From Oenanthe sinensis (taxonomy: Eukaryota > Streptophyta > Magnoliopsida > Apiales > Apiaceae), in NCBI GenBank assembly GCA_028671895.1, contig CM053799.1, positions 50,531,455 to 50,595,454 of the forward strand: a stretch of DNA of 64,000 bases. Direction: 5' to 3'. Position 1 is the first letter of the stretch. Every line of letters begins with the position of its first letter. A program made the position numbers and the translations under genes. Under the pieces are notes generated by a model. It was not told the origin of the DNA. It worked only from the letters and a program-made list of their open reading frames with translations, and made no database searches. Below are positions 35,823-46,162 of this stretch, piece after piece.

Positions 35823-38455
35823 ATGGGCTTTAATCCACTTTTTACCATACTTAAGGATAACAAACTTACTGGACCTAACTATATTGAATGGAAACGTAAT
35901 TTGGACATTGTGTTGACTGCTGAGGAGTACAATTTTTGCATTAATGAACCCAAGCCAGAGGAGCCTGCTGAGAATGCTTCTGAAGTTGAGAAGGAGTATT
36001 ATAAGAAGTGGATTAAGGCTGATGAGATGTCGCGATGTTACATTCTGGCAGCAATGTCAGGTGTTTTGCAGCATCAGCATCAGGCTATGGCCACTGCTTC
36101 AGATATGCTCTTTAATCTCAAAGAACTTTTTGGAGATCAGAATAGGGCTGCAAGGCAAGTAGCAATGAAAGCTTTAATGAACACTCAGATGGCTGAAGGG
36201 ACACCTGTAAGGGATCATGTTCTCAGGATGATGTCACATCTGAATGAGATGGGGATCCTTGGTGCTGAGGTTGATGGGGAAACCCAGATCGATATCATCC
36301 TTATGAGTTTACCCAAAAGTTTTGAGCAGTTCCGCTTGAATTACACCATGAACAAAAGGATGTATAGTCTTGCGGAACTTCTGACAGAACTTCAGGCAGC
36401 TGAAGGACTTTTTCAGCAGAGTGTTCAAGTCAATGTGGCTGAGAAACCTTCTTCTTCTAAGCCGAAAGCCAAGAAGAAGAAAAAGGCTCAGACACAGAAA
36501 GTTGTGAAAGCTGTGGGAGTTCAAGGTGGTGCTGTGAAAAAGCCCAAGGGCAAGTGCTTCAGGTGCAAGCAGTCGGGTCACTGGAAACAGGATTGTCCTC
36601 TTCCTAAGAAGAAAAACAATACTGGTATGTCTCTTTCTCTAGTTACAGAAACATATATAGCGGCTATATCTACGAGCACTTGGTGTGTAGATACAGGAGC
36701 CACTGATCATGTTTGTAATTCTATGCAGGGGTTCCAGCAATCCAGAATGCTTAGAGATGGCGAGATATATGTGTTCATGGGAGATGCTACGAAAGTAGCA
36801 GTAGTTGCAGTGGGAGATGTTAATTTATCTTTTGGTGATGATAGGAATTTGGTTTTGAACAATTGTCTTTATGTACCTTCGTTTAGAAGGAATTTAATTT
36901 CGGTTTCTAAACTTGCTTTGGATGGTTATAATGTTTGTTTGGATCATAATGTTTCAATTATGAGGAATAAACTAGTTATATGTTCTGGTACATTACAAGA
37001 CAATTTATACATAATCACTCCTAATCAACCTGCACTGCAACTACAACATAGGGTATTAAATAACACATCTTCTATCACTACTAAAAGAAAGGAACCTTCT
37101 TCTTTGAACCAAACATATCTTTGGCACTTAAGATTAGGTCATATTAACTTGAGGAGGATTCAAAGACTGGTAGTAGATGGGCCTTTAGGCTCATTGGCAG
37201 TGGAGCCATTTCCAGTCTGTGAATCCTGTTTGGAAGGTAAAATGACCACTAGGCCTTTTAAGGCAAAGGGGAATAGAGCCAAAGAAGTGTTAGAATTGGT
37301 TCATACTGATTTATGTGGACCCATGAATATTCAAGCAAGAGGTGGTTATGAATATTTTGTCACTTTTATTGATGATTATTCTAGATATGGATACATTTAT
37401 TTGTTGCGCCGTAAATCAGAGTGCTTTGACAAGTTCAAGGAGTACAACACTGTAACGGAGAAGCGACATGGAAAATGTATCAAGTCACTACGATCAGATC
37501 GTGGTGGCGAATACTTGCTTGGAGAATTTAGGGATTACTTATCAAAGAATGGGATCATGTCTCAGTTGACTGCACCTGGAACACCCCAACAGAATGGTGT
37601 AGCGGAGAGAAGGAATCGTACTCTTTTGGAGAGTGTTAGATCGATGATGAGTTATTCAGAATTACCCAAGTCGTTTTGGGGACATGCTTTAGAAACAGCA
37701 GCTTATCTTTTGAATTTAGTTCCTTCTAAGTCAGTTCCTAAGACTCCAAAAGAATTGTGGACTGGTTCAAAACCTAGTCTAAGACATATTCGGATATGGG
37801 GTTGTCCAGCACATGTGTTGAACAAGAACGTGACTAAGTTAGAATCTCGTACAGAAGTAAGGCTTTTTTTAGGCTATCCCATGGGAACGAAAGGATATTT
37901 ATTTTATAGTCCTAAGGATCGGGATGTCATTGTTGGTACCAATGCTAGATTCCTAGAGGAGGACTATATGATGAACCATAAACCCATGAGCAGTGTTGTT
38001 TTAGAGGAACTAGTGGGAGAGACAAATAATGAACAAGTGCCAATAGTACAAGTAGAACAGCCACAAGAGAACACACAACCTATCACTAATACCACACCAG
38101 TGTCTCATCGTAGTGGGAGGGTTATTCGTAAACCCAGCAGATTCATGTTATTGGGACAGTCTTCGGACTTGGTCTCTGATGAACATGATGAGGATCCCAT
38201 GACATACGAGGAAGCACTGCAAGACAAAGATGCAGATCTATGGCAAAAAGCAATGAAATCTGAGATGGAATCTATGTATTCAAATCAAGTCTGGGAGCTC
38301 GTGGAACCACCCAAAGGTGTAAAACCCATTGGATGTAAGTGGATCTACAAGAAAAAAAGAGGATCTGACAAAAAGGTAAAAGCATGGAAAGCAAGACTTG
38401 TTGCGAAAGGGTATACTCAGAAAGAAGGGATCGATTATGAGGAAACCTCGCCTAG
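35823..38455 (+). pseudogene. Copia-2 gag-pol, truncated in RT
   Basis: Start chosen at the second Met, MGFNPLF (35823), typical of Copia Gag; ten codons upstream are also open. Order: Gag (UBN2-type); CCHC knuckle [14 protein letters not shown] (about 36554); protease DTGATDH (about 36690); integrase zinc region HLRLGHIN...CESCLEGK; core motifs [16 protein letters not shown] and GVAERRNR; then the first part of RT ([24 protein letters not shown]). The frame is open to 38522, but the last 20 or so codons are unrelated sequence. RT catalytic and RNase H domains are lost, so it cannot be autonomous. Confidence 0.9.
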
Positions 38456-38541
38456 TTCGCGTATTTTGGCCACACATTATCATAGTCCGGACCTATATCA
38501 GCTCGAAGAGGTGTTTATATAACATTACTACCCCCCGAGAC

Positions 38542-40061
38542 TTAGGATGATTTATTCATACGAAGTCTTGCAATAAATAATGTTGCCGGTAGTTCCCAAG
38601 AGTCGATCATAATGGGCCTGAGTTTGGAGAACCACTGTTGGGCACTGCCTCTGAGAGAGGCGGCGAATAGCCGGTACCGGGCTAAAGTGGAAACCTGGTA
38701 GACCTCCATCTCAATATTGAAGCGGATTAGGTATTCGGCTGGATCAGTATCACCATTCAAAGTGAGATTTGGATTGTTTCTGAAGATGACGGGCAGAGGT
38801 GCGACCCGGATCTCATTAGTGAAAGGCGACTGAGAGGAGATAGGATTTGGAGCATTCTTCTCTTTCTCTATACGCTCCAAGAGCTATCTAAGATCGTTCA
38901 TGCGAAGGTTTCCCAGCCTCTCCTCGTTATTGTTTTCATTGCTGGCTCTATGTGATGGAGGTGGTGCCTGCTCACGCCTTTGGCCTCTGCCTTCTCCACT
39001 TATCGCGGACTGAGCTTCCTCATTTCTTCCCCTGGGAGGGGGCCTCTCCGGTCCATGAGCACGATGCGGGGACCTGGCGCGCTCGCGATGGCTAGGGGGT
39101 CCTTCCGCCTCACATGCTGGACTCGGGGGCCTCGCCTCAGTGTTTTTAGCTCGGGCTCTCTCCAGCTTTATCCTTAGATCATGTTCCGTTAGTCTTCTCC
39201 AGACCCTATCAAAAACACTAGTGGACTTCGCCTCAGAGGGGGCTGGGCCATGAAGCAACCTGAGAAGGGTCTTATGGGCCTGCCGCGCCTGACTGTGACT
39301 TCTCGAGTTATCCCGTTGGGGAGATCTATTACTGTTGATGGCTCTGTGTGATGGAGCCGATCCTTGTTCATGTCTTCGGCCTCCACCTTCTTCACTTACC
39401 AAAGATTGAGCTTCCTCATTTCTTCCTCTGTCTTGATTATCTCCTCTCGTCTCTGGGAGGGGACCTCTCCGGTCTACGAGCACGATGTGGGGACCTAACA
39501 CGCTCGCGATGGCGAGGGGGTCCTTCCGCTTTATGTGCCGGACTCAGGGGTCTCTCCTCATTGTTTTTGCTCGGGCTCTCTCCAGCTTCCTCCTTAGATC
39601 ATGTTCTATTAGTTTCTTTCCGACCCTATCAAAAACACTGGTTGCCTTCACCTCAGAGGGGGCTGGGCCATGAAGCGACCTGTGAGGGGTCTCATGGGCC
39701 TGCCGCGCCTGACTGGGGGCACCTCATCCCATTCTAACGATTCATCATTTCCTTCATCTCCGGCTTCATCATTGAAGTCGTTCATGAGGTCACGAGACTT
39801 CACAGTCAACTTTAGCTGCTTAGACTTGTTGGCCCTCCTCATCCTTCGCCGGATGCTCATGCTAGCTTTCCTAGAGGCGCTTTTCCTCTTCATCCGCCTC
39901 ATTCTTTTGTTGAACTCGAGAATCTGGTGGTTCATCTTATCTATGAATTCCAAGAGCTTGGGGTCAGTCTGAGGCGGGTTCTCGTTGGTATTTCTCGGGG
40001 TCTCGTCATCCCCAGCTCTGTCACTTTCTGATGAGTTTTCGGTTCTCCTAGAGTTAGACAT
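38542..40061 (-). pseudogene. Gypsy gag-like protein gene, broken
   Basis: Starts MSNSRRTENSSESDRAGDDE at 40061. The first frame (to 39648) has a Lys/Arg-rich stretch. A second frame (39501-38884) is Arg/Glu/Pro/Ser-rich. After a TAG (38884-38886) it continues in the same frame as ERIEKEKNAPNPISSQSPFT, NPNLTLNGDTDPAEYLIRFN and AASLRGSAQQWFSKLRPIMI, the retrotransposon Gag (PF03732-type) core. One frameshift and at least two stops are visible, and the C-terminal half of the Gag core is lost at the deletion. Confidence 0.75.
39011..39715 (-). repeat. Internal tandem duplication of gag sequence
   Basis: A block of about 280-300 bp (39011-39295) recurs at 39411-39715 with about 10 percent divergence and a 24-bp insertion. 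Shared landmarks are GAGCACGATG, CTCGCGATGG, GGGTCCTTCCGC and TATCAAAAACACT. Confidence 0.8.
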
Positions 40062-40108
40062 CCTTCTCCCTCAGATGTCAAGTAAAGCCCTCCTTCTAGC
40101 GCCAATTG

Positions 40109-41383
40109 TTATAGGGAGAAACTGGTATAACAGTAATTTGGAGGTTTGTTGGAATCACGGAGCAAAATATGATGATTTTGCTATGAACTCGATGAAGAAC
40201 GCGAAGAACACGGGAGGAAAGTGATGGATTTTGGTAGCTGATCTTGTTGTTGATTCGTTAGAAGGCCAGAGAAAATATGTGTTCTCTTGCTGCCAACTGT
40301 TGTCTCAACCGAAACAAGAGGCCTACGTACCCTTTATATAGGGGTTCAAGCCACACGTAGTTCTTGGAGGACAAGTTACCTATATGGGCTAGGTATTGGT
40401 CCGGTCCATCAGGCCCAAATCCTTAGACGTGCTGGGCTTTGGCCCAAGTTTGTATGGATGTGGAGGGCAAACTTCCCAGATGTCTGTAACTGCCATGGCC
40501 CAAGCCCTGTCAGGCTCCGGGGGCTGTCATGGAGTTGTAGAGCAAGGGGTTCCCGTAGGGAGTTATGCGCGATATGGCCTCGCAGGAGCGGTTGTGCGTT
40601 ATGTGGCCTCACGGGAGCAGTATGTAGAGGTGATCATGTGCAGATCCCTTGATGAGATGAGAGCCCGTGGGGCTAGCTGTCTTCAAATCAATAAGTATGT
40701 TGAGATATTACCCCGGGGGGGCCTTCTGTAGTCTTCAGATTAGCAAATAATACCAAGTGAGGTGAGCCCATGAGGCTAGGAGCCTTTCAGCCAATTATGA
40801 GAAATCTGTGCTAAGTACTCCGGGCTAGCGAAGCGATCCGGAGGCAGTGAGCCGGGCCAAGCGAGCCGGGCTGAGGGCCTCTCTGGCAAATCTATGTGAC
40901 CTGAGAGGTGATGATGAGAAGTGAACCGGGCTGGGGGCCGGTTCTCCTCTCTCTTCCTTCTTGAAGCTGAGTGAGTCTAAGGCTGGTGAGCTAGCGATGC
41001 GACCTCACGCTAGGCCAAGGGCCTTAGAATATCTTTTCATCCTTAAAGCGATGCGAACCGAATAGAGCGGTCCGGACGAACGACCCGGGCTGAGGTCCCT
41101 TTTCTGTCAGATCAATGCGACCTGGAAGAGAGGTGATGAGAAGTGAACCGAGCTGGGGGCCGATTCTCTTCTCTCTTCCTTATTGAAGCTGAATGAGTCT
41201 AAGGCTGGCGGGCTAGCGATGCGACCTCACGCTAGGCCAAAGGCCTTAGAATATTTTATCTTCTTTAACACAATGCGAGCTGGATGTGGACTTTGAAGCC
41301 ATGTGAACCTAGATGCGAGGTGGGCTGGCCAATTTATGTCATTGGGCCTGCCTAGGACCCATGTCCAAATATTGGGCATAACA
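40109..41383 (-). repeat. LTR of the gag-only Gypsy element
   Basis: On the plus strand it runs from TGTTATAGGG to GGGCATAACA, with short inverted ends. The minus strand has TATATAAAG at about 40333-40341. The primer-binding region beyond the left edge reads ATTGGCGCTAGAAGGAGG on the minus strand. Inside are two tandem copies of a block of about 160 bp (about 40902-41060 and 41122-41285). Confidence 0.8.
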
Positions 41384-43030
41384 GTTATATTTAAATCTGT
41401 GTATTTGTTGGGGTTCGGGGGTTGGTATTCCAGTCAACTTGTATGATCATAAAGTTTACAACTTGATTCGTCTACAGCATAAAATTGATATCGAATCTTA
41501 AATGAAATGTGTGCAGTTTCAACTTGCTCTACATTATTTCCTTGATGAGGGCTATGCAAAGTGATATTTGGATTATATAATGAATCAAATTATGTTTATT
41601 AGATAGAATTATGTTTATTAGATAGAATTAGGGGATTATATTTGATTTAAGATTTGTGATTCATAGAGTCCGCGTGGAGTTAATTATGAATTCAGTGTAT
41701 TAAGGTGGAATTTTAAAACATCCAAAATATATAGAAAAATTCAATATAATCTATGTATTTTTAAAACTCATCAGTTTTAATAAGTTTTTGAATGAATGAT
41801 TAATAATAATTTTGATTGAATACTCATAGATTTCAAATCATTATTTAAAATCATGATTGAATACTCTCAGATTTTAAAACATTATTTAATTTGAGATTAT
41901 TAAAATATTTTAGTGATGGTATTAAATTATACCAATACCCGAGATATCACTAAAAATTTAATTGAAAATAGATATGAGATTTATTTTGAGAAATGTATTT
42001 TTGGAGGATTATTTAAATTGAGACAAATGAGATTTGACCCACTAATTATTTTGGAGTGGGCTTTTATTTTATAATTGGGTCAAGATAATAGTGTGGACTT
42101 GCATTTATTTTTGGGCTAACCCTTTATAAAACTAGAGGGAGAAACTCCACTTTTTTTTTCTTTTTTTTTTTTTTGACAAGAGGAGAAACTCCACTTTCAT
42201 TTTATCATAAATTGAGAATTTTATAATATAATTATCTATTATATATACTCTTATATTTCGGTTATTTCTATCTACTTATTTCTATTTTTTAATTTGTTTT
42301 ATAATTCTTCAAATTCATTAGGATGAAAAATAATTACGGATGGATGAAGAATATAACGCCTATAAAATTTGTATTATTTATAATAAAAGTTTTGTTCCAA
42401 TTTGATGTGTCGTTTGTATCTGAACACATGTTGGCTACGTGCTGTGTTTATGACCTGTAGGCTATATGTGACTGTACGTAATTTTATTTGATTTTAAAAA
42501 GTTGTTTTCAAGCACCGTTAGATTTTTATAAAATTCTTGGAGCATCCAAAAATCATGAAATCTTTTCTATTACGTTCTTTGAGTATTTAGAGACTTTTTA
42601 AAAATATGAGTTTATTTTATTTGGGCTCCAATGATTTTTAAAGATTTATTGTCTTTTAAAACGATTCTTTAATAAATTAGTTACAAGTCCTAAAAATATT
42701 TTAAAAATATGCACGTGTATCTAATTTTATCTTCTATATTTTTAAAATATAGAAGAAGTTATGGATTCACAATTCACTTTTGATTATTAAGCAGTTGATT
42801 AAATTAATTAAAATCTATCAATTATATCAAACACGGTTCATAACCACTAGCATACATTTTATATAGTTATATTAAATGAATTGATTTATTTCTTAACTCG
42901 AAACCCGTGCATCATCTTGTGTGACTGCTTTTAAGTTTGAAGAGTTACTTAAAAGTACATGTATACTGTTTAGGATCCTTTTTTGAAGAATAGCAGTACC
43001 AGAAGAGCCAGTTGTGGTAGCAGGAATAGC
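41384..43030. other. AT-rich non-coding region
   Basis: No coding potential recognised. Contains a two-unit 19-bp repeat (ATTATGTTTATTAGATAGA, about 41596-41633), two diverged copies of TTTTAAA(A/T)CATTATTTAA with flanks (41815-41890), and a pyrimidine tract with T runs at 42151-42174. The style resembles LTR or untranslated sequence of an old retrotransposon, but no ends could be defined. Confidence 0.4.
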
Positions 43031-43740
43031 TAAACCATCTGTTTTTTATGACCTCACAACAAGGATCAGCTAACTATTACGACAGACCGAAGTGCCAAAT
43101 CAATCATCAGTTTCTCCATATGAAGTTTCTGCTGCACCTATTGGCATCAAACTCTATAGAAAAAAAAAATTCTTTATGGTTTCAAGTGCTAGAAATATTT
43201 AACTCAAGCCACAATATGCCCCGATACATAAATGTTGATCTCCCTGCACCATCTACAACAACAGATTTCATTGATGGAAGACAGAAAGCACTATTGTTAG
43301 GGTTGGCTTATTAATTCTATGAACCCATCTCTTGTACCAAATTCTATTCAGTTTCCCACTGCATATCAGTTGTGTAGGATCTTAAAATTCGAGTGACCAA
43401 AACTATACAAGAAGGGGATCACTTGAGTTGTATTACAATACTCAACAAGGGTTATGGCACAAAATTGAATTTCGTCTTCCTAATCTTACACAATGTGTAG
43501 CTTATATTCAAGAATATAATAAAGTTATTCAAGATGCCTTATTAGACGGACATAATCCTACGAAATGTGTATACAAGCTTTTAAGAAAGACTTGATGATC
43601 GTCCCGATAAAACCCAAAGTGATGTTCTTCGGATGTCTCTGTTCCTTACTGTTGAACAAGCTTATGCTTATGTGAAGCAGTGATGCTTGCTGGTTCGTAT
43701 CACTCCCCTGCTGCTGCGATGGTTGCTAATTCCAGGATAT
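43030..43740 (+). pseudogene. Copia Gag relic (UBN2-type)
   Basis: Spread over three frames with stops: APIGIKL then LWFQVLEI, MPRYINVDLPAPSTTTDF, WKTESTIV, then GSLELYYNTQQGLWHKIEFR, AYIQEYNKVIQDAL, DDRPDKTQSDVLRMSLFLTV and EQAYAYVKQ. This is the order of plant Copia Gag (DUF4219/UBN2). Protease and pol are absent. It ends where duplicated segment B begins. Confidence 0.7.
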
Positions 43741-44429
43741 TTTGTATTTTCAATTGAAAATTTGTATGAGTTGCTATGCCTCACTCGGAATTCTGGAAAA
43801 TAGAAAAATCGGAAACAATATTCCAGATTGTTTTATACTCTCTACTTAATAATTTTATAGGTTGCATTGCTGCACTGGTAAAAGTGGGTTAGATTTGGCT
43901 TTTCGTTATATAAATTTTTTTCGATAACTTGATTAAGAAAGAGTTGTAGATTTTTTTCGCAGCACAGAACAAGGATATGGGTTTGAGTTCACTGGCTGAG
44001 TCGATCAATTGCTTCAAAACCTGGACCGAAGAACAATGCAAATTTAGCCCTCCATCACCATCTTTCCCGAGTAAAAATTGTTTCTAAACTCTCTTGGGTT
44101 AGTGATACATAATATAAAATTGTTTATATTTATAGAAGTTAAAAAAAAAACTATTCAAAACATCTAAATTTGAATAAATTAAATTTATCTTTAATACTTC
44201 ATGTCTAAAAGCTAAACACCACTTTGCAAAGCAAAGAGAGTTTAAATATCAATTATTTAGAGGCTGGTTGACAATAAATATCCTTCCATAACCTAATAAG
44301 AAGGTTTCTCAAATTGTTCATGTAAAATAGGCCATTAATTTAAAGAGGAGTATGTAATGACTTACAAAGCTAGATTGTTTATGTTTGATAAGACATTATG
44401 AAGGTCAAGGAGTAAACAATTCAAGACTG

Positions 44430-44830
44430 AAACACAATTCTAACCCATTTTGTACAGCAGACATTGAATTATTGGTTTTCTTTTTCCTGAAATTGCATTC
44501 CAGCTTCAGAGTAGCTCTCACAAGACTCATTCGCATCATCGTTCAATTCTAAAACTCTTGGTCCAAGTCTTCTAGTGCTCTAAAAGTGCTTCTATTGCAG
44601 TCCACATATTAGTAGACAGACTATATATACGTATAATTATGAAAGTTGTAAATAAGTTGTGGAGATCAGGGAAAAGACTATTACAAGGTAGTATCTAAAA
44701 TGAACCCTCTGCATGGACTCTTTTGAAACAAGCAACTCATACCTAATGTATGTATAATGAGGGCCGGACCAAACTATACATTCATCAGAAAAAAGACTAC
44801 AGACTACCAGCTAGTTAAAATGGCATCGCT
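44430..44830 (+). repeat. RLP upstream module, copy B1
   Basis: Matches modules A1/A2 (TTCTAACCCATTTTGTACAG...CTGCTC-like core...GGAGATCAGGGAAAAGACT) with more divergence. Confidence 0.65.
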
Positions 44831-45299
44831 GCATCAACCTTATACTAGTAATGTGTATAATAAACATGTGTCGTAATTAGTAACAAAATTTACACAGCTA
44901 CACTTACCACCTAATATTAGTAGGCTACAGAATAATTTATGTCTAATTTCCAAACTCTTGTACTATTTTTAATTGGATAATTAAATAATTTATCTTTCAT
45001 ACTTCATGTCTAAAAGTGAAATACCACTTTACAAAGAAAGGAGAGTTTAAATATCAATTATTTAGAGGATGGTTGCATTCATTTTCCTAGCTTCCATAAC
45101 CTTATAATAAGGTTTCATAAATTGTTCATATAAAATTATTAGTCGGTTCATTTTTCTACACTAAAATTAAATAGGCCCTTAATTTAAAGCGGAGTATGTG
45201 TTATGGATTAAAAACTAGGATGTACTTATTGCGATGTGTGTCGGAGTTTATCGAGTTTTAATAGTTGCGCTTGTGTTTCGTAGCTTAGTCTTGCCCTCA

Positions 45300-45640
45300 C
45301 AAGATGCCCTCACAAATTGCTTTCCAGCTTCAAAATAGCTCGCAAAGACTCATTCGCGACATCTCTCAATTCTCAAAGTCTTGGTCTTTGTCTTCTACTG
45401 CTCTAAAAGTGCTTCTGTTGCAGTCCACATATTAGTAGATAGACTGTGTATGGTTATGAAAGTTGAAAGTATGATGTGGAGATTAGACAGAAGACTATTA
45501 TAAGTTAAAAGGTAGCTGAATGAACCCTCTGTATCGGCTCTTTTGAAACAAGAAACTCATACCTAACGTATGTATAATCAGTGCCGGAACTGACTAGAAA
45601 ATTGCATCAGAAAATAGGCTACCAGCTATTTAAATCAAAA
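45300..45640 (+). repeat. RLP upstream module, copy B2
   Basis: Starts within the module at GCTTTCCAGCTTC and includes TCTTGGTCTTTGTCTTCTAC and CCTCTGTATCGGCTC. The 5' part is missing. Confidence 0.6.
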
Positions 45641-45864
45641 ATTTGAGAATGATTAGTACTGTATTAATTTAAATATCATTAACTTTCCTTCCATAACCTT
45701 ATGGTAAGGTTTCTCAAATTGATCTTATAAAATTATTAGATGTTTTTTCCTACTACATAGGCCCTTAATTTAAAGAGGAGTGTGTAAAAACTTATACAAC
45801 TAGATTGTTCAAGTTTGATACGACATTATGAAGGTAAGGAGTAAACACTTTTCCAGACTTAAAC

Positions 45865-46050
45865 GCATTATTTCTAGCCCATTTCGTACAACAGATACTG
45901 AATTATTGTTAATCTTTATCTTGAAATTGCATTCCAGCTTAAAAGTAGCTCTCAAAGACTCATTCGAGTCATCTTTCAGTTCTCAAAGTCTTGGTCTATG
46001 TCTTGTACTGCTCTAAAAGTGCTTCTATTGTAGTCCACATAATAGAACTA
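45865..46050 (+). repeat. RLP upstream module, copy B3 (partial)
   Basis: Contains TTTCTAGCCCATTTCGT through GCTTCTATTGTAGTCCACA, then breaks off about 110 bp before the RLP-B start codon. Confidence 0.65.
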
Positions 46051-46089
46051 TACATCTAAAGACTCTGAATGAAAATAGATAAGTTTGGC

Positions 46090-46096
46090 TATAAAT
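46090..46096 (+). promoter_or_regulatory. TATA box of RLP-B
   Basis: TATAAAT, 73 bp upstream of ATG 46163, at the same distance as in copy A. Confidence 0.6.
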
Positions 46097-46162
46097 ATAG
46101 ACATGAACCCTCAACCATAACATATACAACCTATCCACCTAAGAAAACATTTAAAGAATATA

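Larger units (their letters stand above)
33032..38455 (+). mobile_element. Truncated Ty1/Copia retrotransposon (Copia-2)
   Basis: Has a 5' LTR of about 1159 bp, a long untranslated leader, and gag-protease-integrase with only the start of RT. Homology stops at about 38447-38455 just after [12 protein letters not shown], where unrelated sequence joins. No 3' LTR is present in the window. It inserted at the end of the duplicated segment, after copy A had formed or while it was still adjacent to the sequence now following copy B. Confidence 0.85.
38520..41383 (-). mobile_element. Gypsy-type gag-only element, one LTR intact (minus strand)
   Basis: Read on the minus strand: LTR 41383-40109, primer-binding region, a gag-like coding region 40061-38542, and a purine stretch (CTCGGGGGGTAG, about 38530-38542). 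No protease, RT or integrase lies between gag and the purine stretch, so it resembles the non-autonomous TR-GAG class. The distal LTR is missing; beyond TGTTAT at about 38520 the sequence does not match the intact LTR. The left boundary is therefore a deletion or rearrangement joining it to Copia-2. Confidence 0.65.

Noticed and set aside
38520..38545. Distal LTR of the gag-only element starting TGTTATAT
   Set aside because: Beyond the first six bases the sequence does not match the intact LTR at 40109-41383, so no left LTR can be claimed.
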